Source: CAZUMJ01 sp964621605 (GTDB lineage: Bacteria > Actinomycetota > Acidimicrobiia > Acidimicrobiales > Iamiaceae). From it: a stretch of 24,629 nucleotides of DNA. A model generated the notes under the pieces. That model had not been told where the DNA came from. It ran no database searches and was given only the letters and a program-made list of their open reading frames with translations. Location of the stretch: the NCBI GenBank assembly GCA_964621605.1, contig CAZUMJ010000043.1, positions 1 to 24,629 of the forward strand, given 5' to 3'. Shown here piece by piece: positions 1 through 7,203 of this stretch. Each line of letters opens with the position of its first letter. Positions within the stretch are counted from its first letter, which is position 1. A program made the position numbers and the translations under genes.

Positions 1-99
1 CTCAACGTCTTGGGAGAGAAGGTGTCGTTCTCGGCCGTGATCGCCCAGAACCGGGTGCTACGAACGATGGACCGCGCCGGGAGGCTGCCGGAGCGGTAG
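1..99 (+). CDS. 3' end of an unidentified gene (partial)
   Basis: An open frame enters from the left edge and ends at the TAG at 97-99, giving the last 32 residues of a protein that finishes MDRAGRLPER. The tail is polar and basic with no recognisable domain. In related actinobacteria the genes just upstream of pyrG are often recN and the steA/steB (mctB-like) pair. That makes a member of this group possible, but the visible residues do not confirm it. Its stop codon overlaps the -10-like hexamer proposed for pyrG. Confidence 0.55.
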   Translation, partial: LNVLGEKVSFSAVIAQNRVLRTMDRAGRLPER

Positions 100-102
100 G
101 GT
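97..102 (+). promoter_or_regulatory. -10-like element of leaderless pyrG promoter
   Basis: TAGGGT, preceded by GCGG, ends 8 nt before the GTG start of pyrG at 111. No Shine-Dalgarno sequence lies in the gap, and no clear -35 box is seen. The hexamer starts on the TAG stop codon of the upstream gene, so its TA could be coincidental here. The spacing matches ten other gene starts in the window. Confidence 0.5.
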
Positions 103-110
103 GGGCTCCC

Positions 111-1769
111 GTGACGAAACACATCTTCGTGACCGGCGGCGTTGCTAGCTCACTGGGGAAGGGCATCACCGCCTCTTCACTCGGTCGTCTCCTCAAGGCC
201 CGTGGCCTGCGCGTGACGATGCAGAAGCTCGACCCGTACATCAACGTCGACCCCGGGACGATGAACCCGTTCGAGCACGGGGAGGTGTTCGTCACCGACG
301 ACGGTGGCGAGACAGACCTCGACCTCGGGCACTACGAGCGGTTCATCGACGAGAACCTCTCCCGTGGTTCGAACGCCACGACCGGGAGCATCTACTCGGC
401 GGTGCTCGCTGCCGAGCGGCGAGGTGACTACCTCGGGCGAACCGTCCAGGTGATCCCCCACATCACCGACGAGATCAAGCACCGCATCGCTCGCCTGACC
501 GGTGACGATGTCGACGTCGTCATCACCGAGGTCGGCGGCACGGTGGGCGACATCGAGAGCCTGCCCTTCCTCGAGGCGATCCGGCAGCTGCGCCTCGACG
601 TCGGCCGCGACAACGTCTGCTACGTCCACGTCACGCTGGTCCCGTTCATCGGGCCGTCGGGTGAGCAGAAGACCAAGCCCACGCAGCATTCCGTGACCGA
701 GCTCCGCAGCCGAGGCATTCAGCCCGACGCGATCGTCTGCCGGAGCGAGGAGAGCGTGTCCGATGGCCTGAAGCGGAAGATCTCCGCCTTGTGCGACGTA
801 CCGGTCAACGCGGTGGTCAACTGCGCCGACGCGCGCAACCTCTACGAAGTCCCCCTCCTGTTGCACGAAGAGGGCCTCGATCAGGTCGTCTGCGACATCC
901 TTCGCATCGACGATCGCCCGGTCGACCTCCTCGAATGGGAGGCCCTCGTCGAACGCGTAGAGGCGGCCCGACGCCCCGTGAAGATCGGTTTGATCGGAAA
1001 GTACGTAAGCCTCGTCGACGCGTACCTCTCGGTCGTCGAGGCGCTCAAGCACGGTGGGTTCTTCCACGGCGCCGACGTCCAGATCGACTGGATCCAGGCC
1101 GAAGAGGTCGAGGGTCTCCTCGCCGGCAGTCGCCTCCGCGACCTCGACGGCATCGTCATCCCCGGTGGCTTCGGCGAGCGCGGCGTCGAGGGCAAGGTCG
1201 CTGCTGCGTCGTACGCACGTGAGAGCCAGATTCCGTGCCTGGGCCTGTGCCTGGGCATGCAGGTGATGGCGATCGACTACGCCCGCAACGTCCTCAACCT
1301 GCACGGTGCCAACTCCAGCGAGTTCGACATGCAGACGCCCCACCCGGTCATCCACCTGATGGACGAGCAGTACGGCGTGACGGACATGGGTGGCACGATG
1401 CGCTTGGGGGCGTACGTCGCCGAGCTGCGAGCAGGTTCTCGGGTTGCTGAGATCTACGGCAAGACGGTCGTCTCGGAACGACACCGGCACCGCTACGAGT
1501 TCAACGAGGACTACCGAAACCGATTCGAGGAGGCGGGCCTGCACTGTTCCGGCAACTCGCCGGACGGTCACCTCGTCGAGTTCATCGAGCTCGACGACCA
1601 CCCCTTCTGGATCGGCACGCAGGCCCATCCCGAGTTCAAGAGCCGACCGACGCGCCCGGCACCGCTGTTCCGAGAGTTCATCGGCGCAGCGGTGGCGAGG
1701 GCGGAAGGTCGCCGTCCGCACCTCTTCGAGGTGTCAGAGGCAGACGCGACGACGTCCCTGCATGCCTGA
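111..1769 (+). CDS. pyrG: CTP synthase
   Basis: Glutamine-dependent CTP synthase makes CTP from UTP, ATP and glutamine in the last step of pyrimidine nucleotide synthesis. The 552-residue length is normal for the family. The N-terminal synthetase domain opens with the nucleotide-binding GGVASSLGKG loop near residue 10. The C-terminal class I glutamine amidotransferase domain has the oxyanion loop PGGFGERG, the nucleophile Cys380 in GLCLGMQ, and the His506/Glu508 pair in AHPEF. The GTG start at 111 is chosen because MTKHIFVTGG is the family N-terminus and because a TAGGGT hexamer sits 8 nt upstream. The last eight bases overlap the next gene, so the two are probably translationally coupled. 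A 514-residue antisense open frame here is a high-GC shadow. Confidence 0.98.
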   Translation: MTKHIFVTGGVASSLGKGITASSLGRLLKARGLRVTMQKLDPYINVDPGTMNPFEHGEVFVTDDGGETDLDLGHYERFIDENLSRGSNATTGSIYSAVLAAERRGDYLGRTVQVIPHITDEIKHRIARLTGDDVDVVITEVGGTVGDIESLPFLEAIRQLRLDVGRDNVCYVHVTLVPFIGPSGEQKTKPTQHSVTELRSRGIQPDAIVCRSEESVSDGLKRKISALCDVPVNAVVNCADARNLYEVPLLLHEEGLDQVVCDILRIDDRPVDLLEWEALVERVEAARRPVKIGLIGKYVSLVDAYLSVVEALKHGGFFHGADVQIDWIQAEEVEGLLAGSRLRDLDGIVIPGGFGERGVEGKVAAASYARESQIPCLGLCLGMQVMAIDYARNVLNLHGANSSEFDMQTPHPVIHLMDEQYGVTDMGGTMRLGAYVAELRAGSRVAEIYGKTVVSERHRHRYEFNEDYRNRFEEAGLHCSGNSPDGHLVEFIELDDHPFWIGTQAHPEFKSRPTRPAPLFREFIGAAVARAEGRRPHLFEVSEADATTSLHA

Positions 1770-2313
1770 CGAGCCGTCCACGTTCCGCCGCATCGGTGAG
1801 CGCATCCTCTACGAGGGCCACGTCATCTCGTTGGTCGAAGGCACGTTCGCGACAGGCGACACGACCTTCACGCGTGACGTCGTGCGTCACCCGGGTGCGG
1901 TGTCGATCGTGGCAGTCGATGCCGACGGCCAGGTCGTGCTGGTGCGCCAGTACCGGGCACCGCTCGATCGCGAGCTCCTCGAGATCCCGGCAGGGAAGCT
2001 CGATGTCCCCGGCGAGCCCCCGCTCGACACCGCACGTCGAGAGCTCGCCGAAGAGGTCGGACTCGCCGCCGAGTCATGGGAGCTTCTCGCCTCGTTCCAC
2101 AACTCTCCGGGCTTTTGCGACGAGGTCGGGCATGTCTACCTGGCCCGGGAGCTCACGGAGGTCCCGCAAGACCTCCAGGGCATCGAAGAAGAATCGATGA
2201 CGGTGCACCGTGTGCCGCTCGACACCGTGCCGGACCTCATCGCCGCCGGCGAGCTGACAGACGCAAAGTCGATCATCGGCCTGCTGCTGGCGTTGCGCCG
2301 CGCGGAGTCCTGA
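1762..2313 (+). CDS. Nudix hydrolase, ADP-ribose pyrophosphatase-like
   Basis: A 183-residue Nudix protein, probably hydrolysing ADP-ribose or a similar nucleoside diphosphate derivative. The Nudix box lies around residues 77-101 (IPAGKLDVPGE ... RRELAEEVGL), with the REL and EE metal ligands intact. There is one extra residue between the first Gly and the Glu compared with the classic GX5E spacing. The actinobacterial relative downstream of pyrG (Rv1700 in M. tuberculosis) has the same spacing from memory. The ATG at 1762 is taken as the start. It overlaps the pyrG stop by 8 bp and leads directly into the conserved N-terminal region; a much longer upstream frame only shadows pyrG. xerD follows after 4 bp, suggesting a pyrG-Nudix-xerD unit. 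The substrate is inferred from family and position. Confidence 0.92.
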   Translation: MPDEPSTFRRIGERILYEGHVISLVEGTFATGDTTFTRDVVRHPGAVSIVAVDADGQVVLVRQYRAPLDRELLEIPAGKLDVPGEPPLDTARRELAEEVGLAAESWELLASFHNSPGFCDEVGHVYLARELTEVPQDLQGIEEESMTVHRVPLDTVPDLIAAGELTDAKSIIGLLLALRRAES

Positions 2314-2317
2314 GGCG

Positions 2318-3346
2318 ATGCCCGGCGGGGGGCCCGTTCGCCGTCGGGGTCGACCTCCGGTGCACCCGCCGGTCCAACTCCCGATCCAGGTCGAGGACTT
2401 CCTGCTGTGGCTCCAGGTGGAGCAGGGTCGCTCCGCGAGCACCCTCGCGGCATACCGCCGTGACCTGGCGACCTGGCTTCGGTACTTGGCCGTGCGCGAC
2501 CTCCAGCCCGCGGACGCGACAGAAGACGACGTCAACGCGTTCGTGGCGGCGCAACGTGCCGAGGGTCGTGCCGCGGCCACGGTGAAGCGCACCGTCGTCG
2601 TGGTGCGGTCGCTGCATCGCTTCCTCGCCATCGAGGGCTATCGAGAGGTCGACCCTACCGCTGGCGTCGAGGTGCCACGCGTGCCGTCGACCCTGCCCAA
2701 GGCGCTCTCCGAGGCCGAGATCAACCTCCTCCTCGGGGCGGTGGTCCTGTCAGACACGCTTCACTACCGTGACCGGGCGATCCTCGAGGTGCTCTACGGG
2801 ACCGGGGTGCGCATCAGCGAGCTCGTAGGCATGTCGCTGTCCGACCTCGACCTCGACGATCGCCTGGCACGTGTGTTCGGCAAGGGAGCCAAAGAGCGCA
2901 TCGTGCCCATCGGCCGCCAAGCAGCTGCCGCGTTGACCGCCTGGCTCGACCCCGACGTGCGCGGCGCGCTCGTTCGGCGAGGAGGGAAGCGGGTCGACAC
3001 CGATGCGGTGTTCGTCAACAGCCGGGGTGGGCGACTCACTCGCCAAGGCGCGTGGTTGGTGGTGCGGGGCTACGCCGAGCAGGTCGGCCTGGCCGATCGA
3101 CTCACCCCACACGTGCTGCGGCATTCGTGCGCTACGCATCTGCTCGACCACGGTGCCGACCTGCGTGTCGTGCAGGAGTTGCTGGGGCACGCCACGGTCT
3201 CGACCACGCAGCGCTACACCAAGGTGTCGACCGAGCGCCTATGGCAGGCGTACCGCCAGGCCCATCCGCGTGCTGAGTCAGTCGTCGTCGGCGGCCTTGA
3301 GCGCACGACCGATGGCGAGGGGAACGGTCCAGTCGTCCTCGGGTAG
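2318..3346 (+). CDS. xerD: Site-specific tyrosine recombinase XerD
   Basis: Tyrosine recombinase expected to resolve chromosome dimers at dif together with a XerC partner not present here. An N-terminal SAM-like core-binding domain (about residues 25-110) is followed by the catalytic domain. All active-site residues are visible: Arg165 (TGVRISE), Lys189 (GKGAKER), His255 and Arg258 (HVLRHS), His281 (LGHATVSTTQ) and the nucleophile Tyr290 (QRYTKV). Their spacings match E. coli XerD closely. The 342 residues are longer than the usual ~300 because of about 20 Pro/Arg-rich N-terminal residues and a C-terminal tail. A later start, for example the GTG at 2360, is possible. The 3' end overlaps the opposite-strand HD gene by 69 bp. 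XerD rather than XerC is favoured by the conserved position after pyrG and Nudix. Confidence 0.93.
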   Translation: MPGGGPVRRRGRPPVHPPVQLPIQVEDFLLWLQVEQGRSASTLAAYRRDLATWLRYLAVRDLQPADATEDDVNAFVAAQRAEGRAAATVKRTVVVVRSLHRFLAIEGYREVDPTAGVEVPRVPSTLPKALSEAEINLLLGAVVLSDTLHYRDRAILEVLYGTGVRISELVGMSLSDLDLDDRLARVFGKGAKERIVPIGRQAAAALTAWLDPDVRGALVRRGGKRVDTDAVFVNSRGGRLTRQGAWLVVRGYAEQVGLADRLTPHVLRHSCATHLLDHGADLRVVQELLGHATVSTTQRYTKVSTERLWQAYRQAHPRAESVVVGGLERTTDGEGNGPVVLG

Positions 3347-3796
3347 GTGATGCTCACGTGCCCACGCCACCGCGAGCGGCGGCGCATCGGCCATCGCCAG
3401 AAGATCTCCCCCCAGGCGAGGGTGCTCGAGGTACTGGCCGACGCGGCGCGTGAAGCCGCGGGTCTCGCTCCACGCTGCCGCCATCTCGCGACCCGCGAGG
3501 CCGGCCGAAAGGGTGGCCACGACGCGGCCATAGGTGCGGAGTCCTGCCACCGTTTTACCGACGTCATGGAGGAGCGCAGCGGTGAGCACGTCGGGGGTGG
3601 CGGTGTCACCGAGGTCCGCGGCGACCTGACGAGCGACGCCCGCCGCGTGACGGCGGTCGGGGTTCGACATGGAGTGCCACAGCTCAGCGCATCGTCTGTC
3701 GAGCAGCGCACAGACCCAGGCCTCGTCCGCCGCGCGCGGAGGACCGGGGCGGAGGGATCCGAAGAAGCGTCGAACCAGATGGCTCTTGGCGGCCAC
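3278..3796 (-). CDS. HD-domain metal-dependent phosphohydrolase
   Basis: A 172-residue protein with the HD superfamily pattern: His50, the His77-Asp78 pair in LLHDVGK, further histidines at 125 and 149-150 (EHP, REHH), and an acidic end (Asp170). This layout of a first His, an HD pair, two downstream His and a final Asp suggests a metal-dependent phosphohydrolase or nucleotide phosphodiesterase. No partner domain reveals the substrate. The start is taken as the GTG at 3796, 11 bp after the DksA-like gene, so the two are probably cotranscribed. The last 69 bp overlap xerD on the other strand, so the C-terminal ALKAADDD is encoded opposite the xerD tail. There is no signal peptide or membrane helix. 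Confidence 0.82.
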   Translation of the reverse strand: MAAKSHLVRRFFGSLRPGPPRAADEAWVCALLDRRCAELWHSMSNPDRRHAAGVARQVAADLGDTATPDVLTAALLHDVGKTVAGLRTYGRVVATLSAGLAGREMAAAWSETRGFTRRVGQYLEHPRLGGDLLAMADAPPLAVAWAREHHLPEDDWTVPLAIGRALKAADDD

Positions 3797-3807
3797 AGCG
3801 CGAAGCG

Positions 3808-4137
3808 TCAGGCGTGATCGATGCAGTAGCGGGCGGCTGGCATAGCCTCGAGGCGGGCGGGCTGGATGGCGTTCCCGCAGACCTCGCAGCTCCCGTAGAC
3901 GCCCTCGTCGATCTTCGTGAGCGCGGCGGTGACGTCGCTGAGCTGGTCGCGCATCGACGCCATGAGCGCCTGGTTCTCGCCGAGCTCGGCGGCGACCTGG
4001 CCGGAGTCTGCGAAGTTGTCGTCGTAGTCGAGGCGGTCGTCGCTGCTCGTCTCGAGCTCTTCGATGCGGGCGAGCAGGTCGTCTCGTTCTGCCTCGAGGT
4101 CACGGCGGACCGAGCTGAGGAGGTCCTGGTTCGTCAT
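3808..4137 (-). CDS. DksA/TraR-type zinc-finger protein
   Basis: A 109-residue protein with a long acidic N-terminal coiled-coil-like region (residues 1-85) and a C-terminal zinc finger. The family places such proteins on RNA polymerase, where DksA acts through the secondary channel. The finger reads CEVC, 17 residues, then CIDH at the very end, so the fourth ligand is His rather than the usual Cys. The region between is the typical PARLEAMPAARY stretch. The acidic residues near 35-45 (DDRLDYDDNFADSG) resemble those common in actinobacterial members. The ATG at 4137 follows a TAGCCT hexamer by 6 nt. The HD-domain gene follows after 11 bp. Whether it binds ppGpp or RNA polymerase cannot be judged from sequence. 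Confidence 0.9.
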   Translation of the reverse strand: MTNQDLLSSVRRDLEAERDDLLARIEELETSSDDRLDYDDNFADSGQVAAELGENQALMASMRDQLSDVTAALTKIDEGVYGSCEVCGNAIQPARLEAMPAARYCIDHA

Positions 4138-4143
4138 CGCACC

Positions 4144-4149
4144 AGGCTA
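4144..4149 (-). promoter_or_regulatory. -10-like element of leaderless dksA-like promoter
   Basis: On the minus strand TAGCCT ends 6 nt before the ATG at 4137, with no Shine-Dalgarno sequence between. Its first three bases are the TAG stop codon of the acyltransferase gene upstream, so part of the match may be coincidental. Confidence 0.45.
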
Positions 4150-6114
4150 GTCCTTGGCGCCAGGCTCGGGCGCTGGTTTCCCGTCGCTCGGGGCCGCCAG
4201 CCGGCGAAGTTGAGGCTCCAGCCAGTCCCATGCGAGGACCGCTGAGCTCCCCGTGAGGTGCACGCCGTCCGGACGCATCGCGACACCATCGAGGGTGCGC
4301 CGAAAGGTGCCACCGGGGCAGAGCCACGACGACCAATGCAGCACGGACACCCCGCTGCCCGCCTGCGCTGCCCACACGTCGAGGACGTCATTGACCCAGG
4401 CCACTCGTTCGGGGTTGTTGCGTGGGTTGGCGCGTCCGCTGCCGAGGGTCACCTTGCTCTCGTCCATGCATGGCGCGTCGAGGAAGACGATGGGGGCGTT
4501 CGTCTCCGCGCGGACCAGGGTGCGGATGTCGTCGAGCGCGGAGAAGATCATCGTCCGGTAGGCCTGGGATCCGACGGCGCGGACCTCACCGTTCACCCAA
4601 TGGTCGAATACCTCCCAGGGCCCATACGGGATCACGACGACGTCCACCGGGTTGTCCTGAAGCATGGTGGTCCAGCGCTGGTGCTGCGTCGCGCACGGTG
4701 GCGTGCCCTGCTCCTCGACGTGGCGTGCACCGACCATGATCTCGCCGGGCACCAACCCGCACCCCAGTGCGCCACCGTTGAGAAGGTGCACGGCGGGAAC
4801 GGAGGGCGACGGCTGAGCGAGCGCCCAGCCGTCGGACCCCCCGAGGACGGCGACCCTCAGGGCAGCAACCCCGGCCGGGAGGTCGTTCGGGCGCACAGTC
4901 GGCAAGGCGGCAGGGCGACGCCCGGCACCTGGCCAGATCACCCCTATGGCGACGAGCGCCGCGAGGCCCGCGCCGAGGACGGTGGCGAGCTGTGGCCGTT
5001 GGAAGCGCTCCCAGATCGTGGTACGCAACGGGCGTTCGATGATCACGAACGACACGGTGGATGCGGCAACCGCAAGCACGGTGCGGACTGCGAAGAGCTC
5101 CCACTGGCCCCAGTTGACCCGCGGCGGTGCCAGCCAGACGTCGACCAGCCAATGCCAGAGGTAGAGGCTGTACGAGATGCGCCCCAGCGCCACGAAGGGA
5201 CGGAGCGACAAGACCCGTGCCGGGAGACCGCCTCCAGCGAACACGCCCGCGATGGCTGCGGCAGCGGCCACGGCGAAGAGGAGGAACCCCCCGTCGAACA
5301 GCACCGGTGCATCGCTGTCGATGCGCCAGAACGTCCACACGCAGGCGGCGAGCCCGACGACCCCAACGCCTCGCAGGACCCGTACGGCTGGGGCGCCCAC
5401 CTGACGGCGATGGAGGAGCAGTGCCAGGACGGCGCCCACGAGCAACGTGTGTGCCCGCGTGTCGGTGCCGTAGTAGGCGCGAGACGGGTCCGCGAGCCGA
5501 GCGGCGAGGTGGCGCATCCACCAGGCCGACGCGAGGGCGAGCGCCGTGAGCGCGGCCGCCAGCGCGCCTGGACTCCGCCTCAGCAGCTTCCACAGCACCA
5601 CGAGCGCCGGTGGCCACAGGAGGTACCACTGCTCTTCCACCGCCAGGGACCACACGTGGAGCAATGGGCTGGGTGCACCGAAATGCGCGAAGTAGGACTG
5701 GTTCGCCCAGATGTAGCGCCAGTTCGCCACGTAGAAGAGGCTGGCGACGGTGTCGCCGCGCAGTCCGGGAGCACGCCCGGCGGGGTCGGTGACGGCGGCG
5801 TACGCCGCCACGCCGAACAGCAGCACGATCAGGGCGGGGAAGAGGCGTCGGAGCCGTCGGACGTAGAAGTCGCGCAGCGCGATGCGGCCCGTCTCGTCGA
5901 GCTCGCGCAGCAACAACGTGGTGATCAGGAAGCCGCTCAGCACGAAGAACAGGTCGACGCCGAGCGCTCCACCTGGCATCCACGCGAAGCCGGCGTGGTA
6001 GAGGATCACCGCGGTGACCGCGACCGCGCGCAAGCCGTCGAGCCCCGGCACGTAGCGCAGGCGCGGGGCAGGCGTGCCGACCGAGGCGGCGGGAGGCGGT
6101 GAGGTGACCGGCAA
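4147..6114 (-). CDS. Membrane acyltransferase (AT3, OafA/YrhL family) with C-terminal SGNH-like domain
   Basis: A 655-residue integral membrane protein. Residues 20-370 form an acyltransferase-3 domain: conserved His40 (ILYHAGF), SGFLITTLLL at 60-69, the basic stretch RRLRRLFP, and HVWSLAVEEQWY near 153-164. About ten membrane helices are visible. Such proteins O-acylate cell-surface glycans or secondary metabolites. Residues ~415-640 look like a fused SGNH hydrolase-type domain, with Ser427 in GGSDGW and a DGVH motif (Asp616, His619). The usual GDS is altered to GGS. The start is inferred to be the TTG at 6114: a stop lies in frame just upstream, and TAGGTT ends 7 nt before it. The next in-frame alternative (GTG, Val22) would cut into the conserved N-terminus. 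No glycan-synthesis genes lie nearby to name the acceptor. Confidence 0.9.
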   Translation of the reverse strand: MPVTSPPPAASVGTPAPRLRYVPGLDGLRAVAVTAVILYHAGFAWMPGGALGVDLFFVLSGFLITTLLLRELDETGRIALRDFYVRRLRRLFPALIVLLFGVAAYAAVTDPAGRAPGLRGDTVASLFYVANWRYIWANQSYFAHFGAPSPLLHVWSLAVEEQWYLLWPPALVVLWKLLRRSPGALAAALTALALASAWWMRHLAARLADPSRAYYGTDTRAHTLLVGAVLALLLHRRQVGAPAVRVLRGVGVVGLAACVWTFWRIDSDAPVLFDGGFLLFAVAAAAAIAGVFAGGGLPARVLSLRPFVALGRISYSLYLWHWLVDVWLAPPRVNWGQWELFAVRTVLAVAASTVSFVIIERPLRTTIWERFQRPQLATVLGAGLAALVAIGVIWPGAGRRPAALPTVRPNDLPAGVAALRVAVLGGSDGWALAQPSPSVPAVHLLNGGALGCGLVPGEIMVGARHVEEQGTPPCATQHQRWTTMLQDNPVDVVVIPYGPWEVFDHWVNGEVRAVGSQAYRTMIFSALDDIRTLVRAETNAPIVFLDAPCMDESKVTLGSGRANPRNNPERVAWVNDVLDVWAAQAGSGVSVLHWSSWLCPGGTFRRTLDGVAMRPDGVHLTGSSAVLAWDWLEPQLRRLAAPSDGKPAPEPGAKD

Positions 6115-6121
6115 GCCGACG

Positions 6122-6127
6122 AACCTA
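6122..6127 (-). promoter_or_regulatory. -10-like element before the TTG start of the acyltransferase
   Basis: On the minus strand TAGGTT, preceded by GCGG, ends 7 nt before the TTG at 6114. It matches the CGGTAnnnT pattern of other starts in this window. It lies in the 40 bp between trpS and the acyltransferase gene, so the latter may have its own promoter. Confidence 0.45.
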
Positions 6128-6154
6128 CCGCAGCCTCACGGTCGAGCCTGGGCG

Positions 6155-7135
6155 TCAGGCGGGCATGAGGCCGAGCGCCGCCGCCGCCCGGGCGTAGGTC
6201 GCCGACGCGATCTCGCTAGCTCGGGCGGCACCTGCGGCCAGGATGCGGCTGATCTCGGCGGGGTCGGCCAGCAGCGCCCCACGGCGTTGCTGGACCGGCT
6301 CGAGGAAGGCGACGACGGCGTCGGCGGTGTCGGCCTTGAGCGGGCCGTACTGCGTGTATTCCTCGGCGACCGTGGCGGGGTCTCGGTCGGTGCACGCCGC
6401 GAGGATCGACAGCAGGTTCGAGACTCCGGGCTTCGTGGCGGGATCGAATCGCACCTCGCCGTCGGTGTCGGTGACGGCGCGCTTCACCTTCTTCGCCACA
6501 GCCCCCATGTCGTCGCTGAGCAGCACCGTGCCCTGCGGCGAGTCGAGCGACTTCGACATCTTGCGAGTCGGCTGCTGGAGGTCCATCACACGCGCGCCCG
6601 CCTTGCGGTAGACGCCCTCGGGCACCACGAAGGTGTCGCCGTACCGCGCGTTGAATCGCAAGGCGAGGTCGCGGGTGAGCTCGAGGTGCTGGCGCTGATC
6701 GTCGCCCACGGGCACCTGGTCGGTGTCGTAGAGGAGGATGTCTGCGGCCATGAGCGCGGGGTAGGTGAGGAGTCCGGCCGACACGAACTCCTGGCGGTCG
6801 GCCTTCTCCTTGAACTGGGTCATGCGTCGGAGTTCGCCGTAGCTGGCTGTGCACTCCATCAACCACGCAAGGCGGGCGTGCTCGGGTACGTGGCTCTGCA
6901 CGAAGAGCGTGGCGACTGATGGGTCGAGACCCATGGCCAGGTAGGTGGCGGCGAGGTCTGTGGTGCGCCGCCGAAGGTCGGCGGGGTCTTGGGGGTAGGT
7001 GAGTGCGTGGAGGTCGACCACGCAGTAGAGGCAGTCGCCTCGGTGCTGGTCCGCGACCCACTGCGCGACGGCCCCGAGGAGGTTCCCGAGGTGCGGGTCG
7101 CCGCTGGGCTGCATGCCGGAGAAGATGCGGGTCAT
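6155..7135 (-). CDS. trpS: Tryptophanyl-tRNA synthetase
   Basis: Class I aminoacyl-tRNA synthetase charging tRNA-Trp, at the normal bacterial length of 326 residues. The N-terminus MTRIFSGMQPSGDPHLGN holds the HIGH-type motif as PHLGN (14-18). KMSKS is intact at residues 192-196, followed by the usual SPQG. Other family blocks are visible, including YPALMAADILLY and VPVGDDQRQHLE. The ATG at 7135 is placed by the family N-terminus and by TACGAT ending 7 nt upstream. It is divergent from scpA with only 68 bp between the starts, so two promoters face away from each other there. Confidence 0.98.
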   Translation of the reverse strand: MTRIFSGMQPSGDPHLGNLLGAVAQWVADQHRGDCLYCVVDLHALTYPQDPADLRRRTTDLAATYLAMGLDPSVATLFVQSHVPEHARLAWLMECTASYGELRRMTQFKEKADRQEFVSAGLLTYPALMAADILLYDTDQVPVGDDQRQHLELTRDLALRFNARYGDTFVVPEGVYRKAGARVMDLQQPTRKMSKSLDSPQGTVLLSDDMGAVAKKVKRAVTDTDGEVRFDPATKPGVSNLLSILAACTDRDPATVAEEYTQYGPLKADTADAVVAFLEPVQQRRGALLADPAEISRILAAGAARASEIASATYARAAAALGLMPA

Positions 7136-7142
7136 GGCTCGG

Positions 7143-7148
7143 ATCGTA
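7143..7148 (-). promoter_or_regulatory. -10-like element of leaderless trpS promoter
   Basis: On the minus strand TACGAT ends 7 nt before the ATG of trpS, with no Shine-Dalgarno sequence in the gap. It lies fully inside the trpS/scpA intergenic region, so it is not explained by a stop codon. Confidence 0.5.
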
Positions 7149-7165
7149 GGAGGCGGGGGAGGCGC

Positions 7166-7195
7166 GTGACCGAATCACATCGATGGAACTACACT
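7166..7195 (+). promoter_or_regulatory. scpA promoter with -35 and -10, leaderless
   Basis: GTGACC at 7166-7171 (four of six bases of TTGACA) and TACACT at 7190-7195 are separated by 18 bp. The -10 ends 8 nt before the ATG at 7204, so transcription would begin at or next to the start codon. This is the only start in the window with a passable -35. Confidence 0.5.
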
Positions 7196-7203
7196 CGTGG
7201 CCT

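Noticed and set aside
177..1721. 514-codon open frame on the minus strand opposite pyrG
   Set aside because: It lies fully antisense to a certain gene, has no recognisable domain, and is rich in Arg/Asp/Val as expected for high-GC shadow frames.
4258..6102. 614-codon plus-strand open frame opposite the acyltransferase
   Set aside because: The encoded residues are low-complexity Glu/Arg/His/Gly and match no family, whereas the minus strand encodes clear acyltransferase motifs and membrane helices.
7183..7203. Earlier in-frame ATG for scpA
   Set aside because: Using it would add seven residues absent from the family's N-terminus and would put the TACACT promoter element inside the gene.
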